DNA from: JABMOV01 sp964654545
GTDB taxonomy: Bacteria > Fidelibacterota > Marinisomatia > Marinisomatales > JABMOV01
Reading direction: 5' to 3'
Length of the DNA: 64,000 nucleotides
Assembly (NCBI GenBank): GCA_964654545.1
Contig: CAZZIU010000012.1
Span: 20,645 to 84,644, forward strand
Position numbers and translations under genes: made by a program. The notes below the pieces were generated by a model. That model was given only the letters and a program-made list of their open reading frames with translations. It was not told where the DNA came from and made no database searches. This document shows, one piece after another, positions 25,428 through 34,949 of this stretch (position 1 is its first letter; each line of letters starts with the position of its first letter).

Positions 25428-26159
25428 TTATTTGGTTTCTAACCATCGGATGTCATAAGTCCGGTATGAAACCATTTTTTCATCCGGTATTGCAACCGTG
25501 ATGGTCACCGCGGCTGTCTGTCCCGGTTCTAGCATTGTGTCGGAAATGACACCGCTTTCATATTTATATTCTTTCCCATCGACAAAGGCTGAATCAACCC
25601 CTGTTTCTTCTGTGGTACTGGTCCATAAATGGGCAATAATACGCACAAAATCTGCCCGAACCTGGCCGGTGTTTTTTACCCTGCCTTTGATTATTTCTTT
25701 TGTAGGATAAGCCTGAATTGACGGTTCGCCAACCCATTCAACTTTTGCTTCGTATGAAGCTTCCTCTTCAATCTTTGTAACATGCTGTGCATCGATCACC
25801 AGCTTTCCAAGTTGGGTGCGAACAATAATTTCTTTATCCGACCTCTGAATAATTTCACCGAGTACCACCGTACCATTTTCAAGCATTATTCGGTGCTGCA
25901 TCTCCGGTTTTTGAATTAATTCTAATAGTCTGGGATCTATCTCTGGAATTGCTTTTCTTTTCTGGTATACCTGGATGACCTGTTTTAGAGAATCGATCTC
26001 ATTTTTTAACGCATCAAGCTCGTATTTGTAAGGGAAAAAGGGCTCCCCTTTTTGTAGCATCGCGGTTGTGTCAGAATCTTCCCGAAGTGATGGTAGCGAA
26101 TCAGTATCCTGTCCAAAGGAAAGGGTCATCACGAAAAGAACAACTACAAGACGATTCAT
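25428..26159 (-). CDS. Secreted protein with coiled coil and FxLYD-like domain
   Basis: This 243-residue protein has a signal peptide (MNRLVVVLFVMTLSFG, then QDTDS), a predicted coiled coil (LDALKNEIDSLKQVIQVYQK), a short segment resembling an SH3/Sm-like strand pair (RIMLENGTVVLGEIIQRSDK, then EIIVRTQLGKLVID), and a C-terminal beta-sandwich resembling FxLYD domains (IIKGRVKNTGQVRADFVRII, LEPGQTAAVTITVAIPDEKM). It would sit in the periplasm or cell surface. It starts within an ATGA overlap with the HEAT-repeat lipoprotein, and the two probably work together. I do not recognize a specific function. Confidence 0.65.
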   Translation of the reverse strand: MNRLVVVLFVMTLSFGQDTDSLPSLREDSDTTAMLQKGEPFFPYKYELDALKNEIDSLKQVIQVYQKRKAIPEIDPRLLELIQKPEMQHRIMLENGTVVLGEIIQRSDKEIIVRTQLGKLVIDAQHVTKIEEEASYEAKVEWVGEPSIQAYPTKEIIKGRVKNTGQVRADFVRIIAHLWTSTTEETGVDSAFVDGKEYKYESGVISDTMLEPGQTAAVTITVAIPDEKMVSYRTYDIRWLETK

Positions 26160-27292
26160 GATTGTTTTATCCGGTGTGCATAAAATGTACGACGTCTGAT
26201 ATTTTCTTTATAATCAGCGCTTTTCTTGAGTTTGGCTACCATAGTTATAATCGCCGGATACAATGCATAGTTATCGGCATTATCCAGCAATGGTAAAATT
26301 CTGTCAATTACAGACGGATCGCCGTATTCACCAAGTTTTGTAATCGCCTTGATCCGTAAATCGCGCGGGTAGTCTTTACCGGAAGTAATTTCTATTACCG
26401 TTTTAATTACTTCCGGTTCATTAAAATCACCCAGGGCATCTAACAGTGTATTAAGTAAGCTAAAATATTCTTTTTTTCCTGTATTGTACGTATCCAAAAG
26501 AGTGAGGATTAATTTTTCTTCTTTCACGCCAGCCATTGAATTCAAAGCAAAATCTCTAACTTCTACATTGGTCGCAGGGTCGCCAAGCAGTTCCGTAAAG
26601 GCACTCACAACTTCGGTTGCTTCCTTTTTCCCAAGGATTTCGACGGCACGATTCCGTACAGAAAAACTGATATTTGGATCCTTGGCAATCATCATGAGTA
26701 CTGGAATTGCTTCGTTATCACCGATGGCACCCAGTGTTTCTGCCAGCAGTTTTTCTGTGCGAGATAAGTTTGCTTTTGAAACTTCGTATAAATCAAGCAG
26801 GGTAAGAATTTGATCTTTTGTTCGGACTTTATTCAGGTTTTGAACCAATACCATATGGAGTTCATGTGATTTTTCCTCAATACGATGCATGGATTGAACC
26901 ATCGCTTCAGGCGCTTTTGGGTTATCACGGAATTCAGCAAGTAGTTCGATGGAAGCAATCATGAAGGTCATATCAAGCGCATCTGCTTCGGCCACCACTT
27001 CAGCCAGTGCATTAAGTGCCGTTGGATGGTGCGTTTCGGCGAGTGCTTCTCCAGCGGACAATCTCACGTCAAGCGGCTGATTGGAATCCTGGTAGATAGC
27101 AATTAATTCTTCCAGTGCCTGAATACGACCATCCTGATACGCGTTTCTTAATTTTTCAATATCGCTGGGTTGAACAAGACCATATTTTTCTTTCTTACCT
27201 CCAAAAAGTTTCATGCGACGCAGTCGTGAGCATCCTGGAAGCACCAAAAGCACCGATAGTATCAGAATGATTAATCTAGTCTTCATATTCAA
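26156..27292 (-). CDS. HEAT-repeat lipoprotein
   Basis: The 378-residue protein begins with a lipoprotein signal (IILILSVLLVLPGCSRLRR), so it is likely anchored to a membrane by its Cys. The remainder is a helical solenoid of HEAT/PBS-lyase-like repeats, for instance NQPLDVRLSAGEALAETHHP, PNISFSVRNRAVEILGKKEA, PATNVEVRDFALNSMAGVKE and KDYPRDLRIKAITKLGEYGD, spaced about 35-40 residues. Such solenoids are protein-binding scaffolds; no enzyme site is seen. The 5' end overlaps the lpxH-like gene by 17 bases; an alternative ATG at 27286 reduces that to 11. It is coupled to the coiled-coil protein downstream. Confidence 0.75.
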   Translation of the reverse strand: MNMKTRLIILILSVLLVLPGCSRLRRMKLFGGKKEKYGLVQPSDIEKLRNAYQDGRIQALEELIAIYQDSNQPLDVRLSAGEALAETHHPTALNALAEVVAEADALDMTFMIASIELLAEFRDNPKAPEAMVQSMHRIEEKSHELHMVLVQNLNKVRTKDQILTLLDLYEVSKANLSRTEKLLAETLGAIGDNEAIPVLMMIAKDPNISFSVRNRAVEILGKKEATEVVSAFTELLGDPATNVEVRDFALNSMAGVKEEKLILTLLDTYNTGKKEYFSLLNTLLDALGDFNEPEVIKTVIEITSGKDYPRDLRIKAITKLGEYGDPSVIDRILPLLDNADNYALYPAIITMVAKLKKSADYKENIRRRTFYAHRIKQS

Positions 27293-28016
27293 ATGGAATT
27301 AAGGTTAATTCAGACCCGTCAAAATACCCGTAACCAGGGGCATGAATCCAGTCCCCAAGAATAAGAAGTTTGCCGGAATGGATTTCTTTTTCTATTCGCT
27401 GGTGGTAATGACCTGATATTACGTAGTCAGCACCCGCGTTGATTTTTTCTTCTGCAAAGTCAGATAATTCGTCTTGAACACGTTTGTTGTAGGCCTCACT
27501 ATGGCCATTGGAATAACCGCGTTTTGAAACCCAAAGGGCGAAACCATAACCTATTGTTGAATGAACCATACGGTACAAAGCAATAAAAAGCCGATTTCGA
27601 ATGACAGCTTTCAAAATGCGGTAACCGCGATCCCAGGATAAGATTCCATCGCCGTGCGTGATATGAAAATACTTTCCATTGATTTTAACCCCAACGTCAT
27701 CAAAATAAACCCTGCTCATTAACGTGTCAGTCATAAAATCACGCACCCAATAATCATGATTACCCAAAACATAATAAACCTGTACGTTTGAAGAGCGCAG
27801 TGCGTGTATTTGGTTGTAAAGCTCAAAATACATTTTTGGTATTGTATGTGGATATTCGAAGTAGAAATCAAATAGATCCCCTACAATAAATAGGGTACCG
27901 CCAGTAGTTTTTACTTTTTCGAGAAATCGAAAGAAATGATTCTGACGCCGCTGAGATACCTCTGATTGGGTCATCATCAAATGGATATCAGAAACAAAAT
28001 AGACGGGTAAATCCAT
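27276..28016 (-). CDS. lpxH: UDP-2,3-diacylglucosamine diphosphatase-like metallophosphoesterase
   Basis: The 246-residue protein is a calcineurin-like metallophosphoesterase with all metal motifs: VYFVSDIHL (D, H), LFIVGDLFDFYFEY, VLGNHDYWVRDF, HITHGDGIL and SGHYHQRIEK. The RN/W residues after GNHDYW and the length match LpxH-like enzymes that cleave UDP-2,3-diacylglucosamine to lipid X in lipid A synthesis. This fits the LPS genes elsewhere in the window, but broader UDP-sugar hydrolase roles are possible. Confidence 0.8.
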   Translation of the reverse strand: MDLPVYFVSDIHLMMTQSEVSQRRQNHFFRFLEKVKTTGGTLFIVGDLFDFYFEYPHTIPKMYFELYNQIHALRSSNVQVYYVLGNHDYWVRDFMTDTLMSRVYFDDVGVKINGKYFHITHGDGILSWDRGYRILKAVIRNRLFIALYRMVHSTIGYGFALWVSKRGYSNGHSEAYNKRVQDELSDFAEEKINAGADYVISGHYHQRIEKEIHSGKLLILGDWIHAPGYGYFDGSELTLIPFEYED

Positions 28017-28165
28017 AGATAACTAACTTAGTATGTAATGGGAAAGTTGACAAACGCAATTTTAACCACTTTCTGCAAAATGCATCCAATTATAATTGAT
28101 GGAGTTTTCCTAGATCAAAATTTACGACGAGAGCACTATGGATGTAAATTTTGTGTCCACATTAA

Positions 28166-28194
28166 TTGACATTGCTCTGAAATTCTCTTAATCT
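28166..28194 (+). promoter_or_regulatory. Possible promoter for the outer-membrane fusion gene
   Basis: A perfect TTGACA (28166-28171) is followed after 17 bases by TAATCT (28189-28194), a poor -10 match. Its location 40-70 bases before the ATG at 28234 is suitable. An inverted repeat overlaps it. Confidence 0.25.
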
Positions 28195-28212
28195 TAACAG
28201 GAACAGAGCAAT
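28171..28212. repeat. Inverted repeat in the 5' leader (9-base arms)
   Basis: ATTGCTCTG (28171-28179) and CAGAGCAAT (28204-28212) are perfect complements with a 24-base spacer, ending 21 bases before the ATG at 28234. It may act as an operator pair or leader hairpin. It overlaps the candidate promoter. Confidence 0.35.
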
Positions 28213-28233
28213 CGTTGATACGTAATCAGAGTA

Positions 28234-31200
28234 ATGAAAATTAAAACCATAGCCATGCTGTTAGTCTTGGGCCAAACAGTGTTTGCCCAATTTGGCCAGA
28301 ACAAAGTTCAATACAGGTCCTTTGACTGGGAATATATTAAATCCACGCACTTTGATATCTACTATTACAATGATTCCTATGAATTGGCCACCTTTACGGC
28401 GGAAGTGGCAGAAGAAGCGTACGAACAGATTTCTACCCATCTCCGGTGGGTTTTACGAAAACCGGTTTCGATTATAGTATATGATTCGCACAATGATTTT
28501 CAACAAACCAATGTGACCTCAGGCTATATGACGGAAGGAATTGGTGGTGTAACAGAATTATTTAAAAACCGAGTGGTCTTGCCTTTTGAGGGTAATTATG
28601 AGCAGTTCCGTCATGTGATTCACCATGAATTGGTACATGCTGTAATCAATGATATGGTGTACGGGGGTAATATTCAGAGTATTATTTCCGGAAGACAGCG
28701 GTTGCGTATACCACTTTGGACAAATGAAGGTTTATCTGAATATCTATCGGAAAACTGGGATACAAAAGCAGACATGATCATCCGCGATATTGCAATTAAT
28801 GAGTACATCCCGGATGTAGAAGAGCTTGACTATTACATGGCCTACAAAGGTGGTCAATCGGTTTGGCGTTTCATTGCGGAAACATATGGGCGGGAGAAAA
28901 TCGGAGAAATTTTTATTGCCATGAAAAAATCCCAAAACGCCGAAAAGGGTTTCTCCCAGGCCCTCGGCATGGATTTTGATGACTTAACATCGAAATGGCA
29001 CAAATATCTGAAAAAGGAATACTGGCCGGATATTGCCGGAAGAGATGAAATAGGTGATATTGCCAAACAGATAACCGATCATAAAAAGCGAAGGAATTAT
29101 TACAATATTTCACCATCAATTTCGCCGGACGGAAGTCAGATTGCAATCCTTTCGGATCGATCTGGATATGCCGATATATATTTGATTGATGCGCTAACGG
29201 GAGAAGAAATAACCCGGCTTGTGAAAGGGAATCGTTCCATTGATTTCGAGGAACTAAAATGGCTACAACCAGGCATATCCTGGTCACCGGATGGTCAAAA
29301 AATTGCATTGGCAGCAAAAGCGGGGAAAAGAGATGCCCTCCATCTTATTGATGTGAAAACAAAAAAATCACAAAAAATTCAAATTGAGTTTGACGGTATC
29401 TTTACTGCCAGTTGGTCACCAAACGGTAAGCAATTGGCATTTGTAGGAAATCAGGGGAAATCCAGTGACATTTATGTGTACGATTTGGAAAAAGAAACCA
29501 TTTTGAACCTCACCGATGATATTTTTTCTGATTCAGAACCGATCTGGAACAGCACTGGCACACAATTGGCCTTCATATCCGATCGGGGTCCTTATGTGAA
29601 AAATAACAAACACGAAAAGACGGGCGAGATTTTTGAAGGAAATATCTATGATCACAACTATCGCCAAAGTGATATTTATTTAATCAACGTTGGATCAGGT
29701 GAAATAGAAAGAATAACCCGAACGGCATACAATGAAAATTATCCAGTTTGGGCTCATACTGAACCGACCATATTTTATACTGCTGATAGCAACGGTGTCT
29801 GGAATGTACATCGTTATGATCTCGACATGAAAAAATCATTTCCCATCACGAATGTACTTACAGGAATTCAGCAATTAAGTATATCTAGCGATGATAAGGT
29901 ACTCGCGTTTGCAGGATATGCGAACACTGGCTGGGACATATATTCGTTATCTTATCCACTTGAGATGTCGGAAGCAAGTATTGCCCCATCTCAGTATATC
30001 ATTAAAAAGGATAAAATTGATGATTCTCTTGTGGATTTACGCCAAGATAAGAAACGAGGAAGTATTGCGAACACCCAATCAGCAGGGAATTATACCCAAT
30101 ACATATTCGCGCCTCAGTACAGTAGATTTAATCAAGGTTATATTGAAGACAATGCTGATCAGGATTTGATAGGGGGAGACTCCACCCGTCAAAGCGATGA
30201 CTTTATTCCGAGGACTTACAAGACAAGGTTTACGCTGGATATGGTCAGCGGAAATCTTTCAATTAATTCGCTATTTGGTGCCCAGGGGATGACCTATTTT
30301 GCCTGGAGCGATATTATGGGGGACCATCAGATTACCCTGGGTACAGAGATGGTTTTAACATTGGAAAACAGCGATTATTTTTTCTCCTATGCTTACCTTA
30401 AAAATCGAATTAACTGGTATTTCCAGGTATTTCAAACCGCAGATTTTTTCACGAATTATACAGGAAGTCTTGCGCGTCTGCGGCATTACGGTGCCGCGCT
30501 TTATTTTTCTGCCCCTTTTAATAGATTTACACGATTTGATATTGGATTGTCCCATCACACCATCAATTATCAACAATGGATGCAGAACATTTATGGGGAA
30601 TACACTGTTGTCGATGAAGATGGATTTAGTGCGTTGCTTCCCATGGCCAGTTGGGTCTATGATAATTCTGTGTATGGATACACAGGACCAATCGATGGCA
30701 CCCGTCAAAACGTAACGCTTTTTACGAGTCCTAAGATCAACAACAGCGGGGTAGAGTTTTACACGCTTTCTTGGGATTACCGCAAATACTGGCTGGTGGG
30801 AAGAGATTACACTTTTGCATTTCGCTTTATGGCCGGTAAAAGTATCGGACCAAACGCACAAAAATATTTCCTGGGCGGGCTTCCTTACTGGATTTTTGGA
30901 CATGGCGAAACAGAGGGGAAGGAAGATGACAGTAATTACCGGGAAGTAATTTTAAATACAGATAATGAATCGTTGCTGGAAGACATTTACTTTGCCAATT
31001 ATGCATCACCCGTTAGAGGATCCAGGTATTACGAACGGTATGGTACCAATGTGGTGTTGTCAAATTTTGAATTTCGTTTTCCTTTTATACGATATTTGGC
31101 TTTAGGATTTCCGCTAAAAGCAATCTTCGGAAATATTCGCGGACACACATTCTTTGATATAGGAGCCGCCTGGGATGATACAGATGAATTTTCCAAGAAC

Positions 31201-31386
31201 ACCCTAATGCAGGCTAAATACTCTTCAATTTCAAAACATGCAACTCCCACAATAATGGGTTTTGGATTGGGAATGAAAATCAATCTGGGATATTTCCTGC
31301 TCCGCATTGATACCGCCTGGGATGTGAACGCTGGTGGAGGCTATTCCAAGCCGCAGTACTATTTCTCACTGGGCCCAGACTTTTAA
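28234..31386 (+). CDS. Outer-membrane fusion: gluzincin peptidase - TolB-like propeller - BamA-like barrel
   Basis: The 1050-residue protein has a signal peptide (KTIAMLLVLGQTVFAQF). Residues 25-270 resemble peptidase MA-like gluzincins: zinc motif HELVH at 131-135 and the third ligand E165 in WTNEGLSEYL. Residues 290-600 hold WD40-like/PD40 TolB-type propeller blades (SPSISPDGSQIAILSDRSGY, ISWSPDGQKIALA, ASWSPNGKQLAFVG, WNSTGTQLAFISDRG). Residues 640-1050 look like an Omp85/BamA-type barrel: GLPYWIFGHG, SPVRGSRYYERYGTN, IRGHTFFDIGAAWDD and a terminal Phe. It is probably an outer-membrane protein with a periplasmic or surface protease module. The substrate is unknown. Confidence 0.75.
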   Translation: MKIKTIAMLLVLGQTVFAQFGQNKVQYRSFDWEYIKSTHFDIYYYNDSYELATFTAEVAEEAYEQISTHLRWVLRKPVSIIVYDSHNDFQQTNVTSGYMTEGIGGVTELFKNRVVLPFEGNYEQFRHVIHHELVHAVINDMVYGGNIQSIISGRQRLRIPLWTNEGLSEYLSENWDTKADMIIRDIAINEYIPDVEELDYYMAYKGGQSVWRFIAETYGREKIGEIFIAMKKSQNAEKGFSQALGMDFDDLTSKWHKYLKKEYWPDIAGRDEIGDIAKQITDHKKRRNYYNISPSISPDGSQIAILSDRSGYADIYLIDALTGEEITRLVKGNRSIDFEELKWLQPGISWSPDGQKIALAAKAGKRDALHLIDVKTKKSQKIQIEFDGIFTASWSPNGKQLAFVGNQGKSSDIYVYDLEKETILNLTDDIFSDSEPIWNSTGTQLAFISDRGPYVKNNKHEKTGEIFEGNIYDHNYRQSDIYLINVGSGEIERITRTAYNENYPVWAHTEPTIFYTADSNGVWNVHRYDLDMKKSFPITNVLTGIQQLSISSDDKVLAFAGYANTGWDIYSLSYPLEMSEASIAPSQYIIKKDKIDDSLVDLRQDKKRGSIANTQSAGNYTQYIFAPQYSRFNQGYIEDNADQDLIGGDSTRQSDDFIPRTYKTRFTLDMVSGNLSINSLFGAQGMTYFAWSDIMGDHQITLGTEMVLTLENSDYFFSYAYLKNRINWYFQVFQTADFFTNYTGSLARLRHYGAALYFSAPFNRFTRFDIGLSHHTINYQQWMQNIYGEYTVVDEDGFSALLPMASWVYDNSVYGYTGPIDGTRQNVTLFTSPKINNSGVEFYTLSWDYRKYWLVGRDYTFAFRFMAGKSIGPNAQKYFLGGLPYWIFGHGETEGKEDDSNYREVILNTDNESLLEDIYFANYASPVRGSRYYERYGTNVVLSNFEFRFPFIRYLALGFPLKAIFGNIRGHTFFDIGAAWDDTDEFSKNTLMQAKYSSISKHATPTIMGFGLGMKINLGYFLLRIDTAWDVNAGGGYSKPQYYFSLGPDF

Positions 31387-31456
31387 GTTCGCCTAACTTT
31401 TTTATACATTTTCACATGTGTTTCTGTTATCTCTACAGGTAATTTAATCGTTCATT

Positions 31457-32812
31457 ATGTCTAAAAAAGCATCAAAAATAGTATTTCTCTGTTCTGCCTG
31501 TGGAATGGATTTCCCCAAGTGGCATGGGCAATGCCCATCTTGCGATGAGTGGGGTACACTGAACGAATTTAATGTGTCTGCCAAGGGATCAAACCCGTTA
31601 AGTACAAGGGCTAGAAATCTTAAACCCATCCAGGCCATTTCAGACACCGCCGACTCAAGCCGGATTAGCACAAAATCAACTGAAATCGACCGGGTTTTAG
31701 GTGGGGGATTGCTTCCAGGATCCATGGTGCTGCTGGCGGGGAATCCAGGGATTGGGAAGTCCACACTTGCGCTTCAAATTCTTGGAAGGGTGACAGGGAA
31801 AACCTTATATATATCCGCAGAAGAAAGTGAAGAGCAAATTGCGATGCGTGCCCGCAGGCTTGGGATCAGTAACCGAAAATTATCACTGTCCGGTGAAAAT
31901 AGAATATCATCAATCCTGGATATCGTAGAGCGCGAAAAAATTGAAATTCTGGTTATTGATTCAATCCAGACTGTATATAATGAAGCAGCAGATAACCTGC
32001 CGGGATCCATAACCCAAATCCGAGATTGCTCGCAACAGTTACTGCAATTCGGAAAGCAGAACAATATTACAATTATTATAATTGGTCATGTTACAAAGGA
32101 GGGTGTGGTTGCCGGTCCCAAAATGCTTGAGCATATGGTAGATACAGTCCTATATCTTGAAGGAGATCAGAAATATGATCACCGCATTTTGCGATCAGAG
32201 AAAAATCGTTTTGGGGCAACCCATGAGGTAGGCATTTTTACCATGGTAGAGAATGGTTTGCAGGAAGTGACCAATCCGAGTGAACTGTTTTTAGCAGAGC
32301 GCTCACGAGGTATTGCAGGGACGGCGATTTACCCATCACTGGAAGGCACTCGACCGATCATGATAGAAGTGCAGGCGTTGGTATCACCTGCCAATTTTGG
32401 GACACCTCAACGAAATGTAAATGGTATGGATTATCGCCGATTATCCATGTTGCTGGCAGTATTGGAAAAACGAATGAATCTGGTTATGGGGATGCGGGAT
32501 GTTTTTGTAAATCTGGTGGGTGGTTTACGCGTAGATGATCCGGCAATGGATCTGGCTGTGTTGGCTGCAATTGCTTCCAGCGCAATGGATAAACCATTAC
32601 CTGACGACTGTGTGTTTTTCGGAGAAGTGGGATTGGCGGGTGAGGTTCGCTCAGTTCTACATCTTGAAAAACGCTTACAGGAAGCACAGGCCCTGGGCTT
32701 TGTCCGCGGGATTGTTCCAGATGCAATGGGAAAAAGTCAAAGCAAATTTTCTTTGGATCTTATTCGTGTACGATATGTGAGAGACATGTTCAATAAAATA
32801 TTACAAAAATGA
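31457..32812 (+). CDS. radA: DNA repair protein RadA
   Basis: RadA (Sms) is a RecA-like hexameric branch-migration helicase in recombination repair. The 451-residue protein has the N-terminal zinc finger (CSACGMDFPKWHGQCPSC), Walker A AGNPGIGKSTLALQILG, the RadA signature KNRFGATHEVGIFTM, and a C-terminal Lon-protease-like domain (NLVGGLRVDDPAMDLAVLAA, FGEVGLAGEVRSV) that lacks protease activity in this family. The stop overlaps tgt by ATGA. Confidence 0.97.
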   Translation: MSKKASKIVFLCSACGMDFPKWHGQCPSCDEWGTLNEFNVSAKGSNPLSTRARNLKPIQAISDTADSSRISTKSTEIDRVLGGGLLPGSMVLLAGNPGIGKSTLALQILGRVTGKTLYISAEESEEQIAMRARRLGISNRKLSLSGENRISSILDIVEREKIEILVIDSIQTVYNEAADNLPGSITQIRDCSQQLLQFGKQNNITIIIIGHVTKEGVVAGPKMLEHMVDTVLYLEGDQKYDHRILRSEKNRFGATHEVGIFTMVENGLQEVTNPSELFLAERSRGIAGTAIYPSLEGTRPIMIEVQALVSPANFGTPQRNVNGMDYRRLSMLLAVLEKRMNLVMGMRDVFVNLVGGLRVDDPAMDLAVLAAIASSAMDKPLPDDCVFFGEVGLAGEVRSVLHLEKRLQEAQALGFVRGIVPDAMGKSQSKFSLDLIRVRYVRDMFNKILQK

Positions 32813-33933
32813 AATATACCATTAGTCACAAGGATCCAAATACACATGCCCGCGCCGGTAAATTGCATACCGATCATGGTATTATTGAAACCCCTGCTTT
32901 TATGCCGGTGGGTACATATGGTGCAGTTAAAACGTTAACACCGGATGAATTACGCCATACCCATTCTCAAATTATTTTAGGAAATACATACCATCTATAT
33001 TTGCGGCCAGGGATGGATATAATTAGCGCTGCCGGCGGACTTCACCGCTTTAACAGTTGGGACGGCCCAATTCTGACCGATAGTGGCGGCTTTCAGGTTT
33101 TTTCTCTGGCGAGATTATCAAAAATCTCTGATGAGGGGGTTGTATTCCAATCGCATCTTGACGGGAGTGAGCACCATTTTACGCCCCATTTGTCCATGAT
33201 GATTCAACGAATTCTGGGATCCGATATTGTCATGGCTTTTGATGAGTGTCCACCGGGCGATGCAGATAGCGATACCGTTTCCAGGGCCGTAGACAGAACA
33301 ACTATGTGGCTGGCTGCATGCGACAAAGCGTTAGGTGATATTTCTCCCATGTATTCATGGGAGCAAACAATATTTCCGATTGTACAGGGTGGAGTTTATC
33401 CGCAGTTACGGAAAAAAAGCGCAGAAGCAATCATTCCGTATGCTTGCTGTGGAATTGCAATTGGAGGATTGGCAGTTGGGGAGGAAAAATCTGCTATGTT
33501 TGATATTATTGATCTCATGGATGAAGTATTACCACCAGTTCAACCACGTTATTTAATGGGCGTGGGGAAACCTACCGATATCATTCGTGCAGTGCGGTCC
33601 GGGGTGGATATGTTTGACTGTGTAATGCCCACGCGCAATGCCCGAAATGGTCAACTGTTTACATCGCAGGGAATCGTGAACATTCGGAATGCAAAATACA
33701 AATCCGATTTTTCCCCAATTGATCGGAATTGCAGTTGTGTATGTTGTCAAAAATTCAGTCGCAGTTACATAAAACATTTATTAAATGTAAATGAGGTTTT
33801 GGGATTAAGATTGGCATCCGTTCACAATGTTACATTTTATCAAAATATGATGCGGTCAATCCGACAAGAAATTGGCAACGGGACATTTTACAGGTGGTCT
33901 GAGGTGACACTGACCAACTGGGGAGATATGTAA
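32809..33933 (+). CDS. tgt: tRNA-guanine transglycosylase
   Basis: Tgt exchanges guanine at the wobble position of GUN anticodons for preQ1 in queuosine synthesis. The 374-residue protein has TPAFMPVGTYGAVKTLTPDE, GNTYHLYLRPG, the nucleophile/general acid segment ILTDSGGFQVFSLARL, DIVMAFDECPPGDA, IAIGGLAVGEE, RYLMGVGKPTDIIRAVRSGV, DMFDCVMPTRNARNGQLFTS and the zinc site CSCVCCQKFSRSYIKHLL. It is coupled to radA upstream and abuts the NUDIX gene downstream. Confidence 0.97.
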   Translation: MKYTISHKDPNTHARAGKLHTDHGIIETPAFMPVGTYGAVKTLTPDELRHTHSQIILGNTYHLYLRPGMDIISAAGGLHRFNSWDGPILTDSGGFQVFSLARLSKISDEGVVFQSHLDGSEHHFTPHLSMMIQRILGSDIVMAFDECPPGDADSDTVSRAVDRTTMWLAACDKALGDISPMYSWEQTIFPIVQGGVYPQLRKKSAEAIIPYACCGIAIGGLAVGEEKSAMFDIIDLMDEVLPPVQPRYLMGVGKPTDIIRAVRSGVDMFDCVMPTRNARNGQLFTSQGIVNIRNAKYKSDFSPIDRNCSCVCCQKFSRSYIKHLLNVNEVLGLRLASVHNVTFYQNMMRSIRQEIGNGTFYRWSEVTLTNWGDM

Positions 33934-34395
33934 ATGGCAAAAATGAAAATACGTGTGATTGATGCGTACATTTATCGTAACACGGAAAAAGGAATCAAAT
34001 TTTTACTGCTGAAAAGGGCAAAAACAAAAATATACGAGCATCTTTGGCAAGGGGTGGCGGGTAAAATCGAAGCGGGTGAAACATCCTGGGAGGCCGCCGT
34101 TCGGGAGCTGAAGGAAGAAACTGGTTTGCGCCCAAAAACGATGTTTTCAGCTGATCATGTGAGCATGTTTTATGAAGCACATAAAGATCGCATTAATCTG
34201 GTTCCGGTTTTTGGAATTGAGGTGGAAAAGGAATCAATTACACTCTCCGACGAGCATTGTGATTATAAATGGGTTTCAATTGATGATGCCTTGAAAACAT
34301 TGGTTTGGAGGGGGCAAAAAGCTGGTATATCCGCCGTGAATGAAATGGTTACATCCAATGATGACAGATTGCGGTGGTCAGAAATAAATTTGTAG
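33934..34395 (+). CDS. NUDIX hydrolase (dNTP pyrophosphatase-like)
   Basis: The 153-residue protein contains a full NUDIX box GKIEAGETSWEAAVRELKEE followed by TGL, so it hydrolyses a nucleoside diphosphate linked to another moiety with divalent metal. The flanking region (RVIDAYIYRNTEKGIKFLLL, WQGVAGKIEAG, CDYKWVSIDDAL) resembles the dihydroneopterin triphosphate/dATP pyrophosphatase group (NudB/MutT-like), but substrate cannot be fixed. It starts directly after the tgt stop. Confidence 0.85.
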   Translation: MAKMKIRVIDAYIYRNTEKGIKFLLLKRAKTKIYEHLWQGVAGKIEAGETSWEAAVRELKEETGLRPKTMFSADHVSMFYEAHKDRINLVPVFGIEVEKESITLSDEHCDYKWVSIDDALKTLVWRGQKAGISAVNEMVTSNDDRLRWSEINL

Positions 34396-34426
34396 GGATG
34401 CAAAAACATACAATGAAGGAGATCAT

Positions 34427-34891
34427 ATGCTAAGAATTGGTGCTAAAGCTCCAGATTTCACCCTGCCGGACGCCTATGGCAATATAGTTCGACTGAGTGA
34501 TTTTCTTGGGAAAAAGGTAATCCTGTGGTTTTTCCCAAAGGCCAGTACACCGGGATGTACGATGGAAGGTCAGAGCTTCCGTGATGAATATACCACGTTC
34601 GAAAAAAAAGGAATTCAGATTCTTGGTGTAAGCGGAGATTCACCTAAGGCTCAACGAAATTTCTCGGAAAAACATGGTTTTCAATTTCCTATGCTTTGTG
34701 ATGAGAGCAAAGAAATGCTAAAGCAGTATCAAGCCTGGGGCAGGAAAAAATTATATGGTCGCGAATATGATGGTATTCTACGAATATCCTACATTATCGA
34801 CGAGCAAGGGAACATAGAGGAGTCTTTTCAAAAAGTAAAAACAAAAACACATGCCATGGACGTTCTACAGATAATGGACGCTGAAAACTAA
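34427..34891 (+). CDS. bcp: Peroxiredoxin, Bcp/PrxQ type
   Basis: A thioredoxin-fold peroxidase that reduces hydroperoxides. The 154-residue protein has APDFTLPDAYGNIVRLSDF and the peroxidatic site FPKASTPGCTMEGQSFRDEY, with a second Cys in FPMLCDESKEM and GVSGDSPKAQRNFSEKHGF. In classical PrxQ the resolving Cys is five residues after the peroxidatic Cys; here that position (within CTMEGQS) is not Cys, so the enzyme is probably 1-Cys or uses the distal Cys. GAAGGAG precedes the ATG by 5 bases. Confidence 0.93.
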   Translation: MLRIGAKAPDFTLPDAYGNIVRLSDFLGKKVILWFFPKASTPGCTMEGQSFRDEYTTFEKKGIQILGVSGDSPKAQRNFSEKHGFQFPMLCDESKEMLKQYQAWGRKKLYGREYDGILRISYIIDEQGNIEESFQKVKTKTHAMDVLQIMDAEN

Positions 34892-34949
34892 TGCCCATTC
34901 AGTAACGAGTGGGATGAATCTGTTATTACAGGGTAACTGAGTCTGTGAT

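Noticed and set aside
30355..30903. Minus-strand ORF of 182 codons opposite the barrel domain
   Set aside because: Shadow ORF; composition shows no protein-family features.
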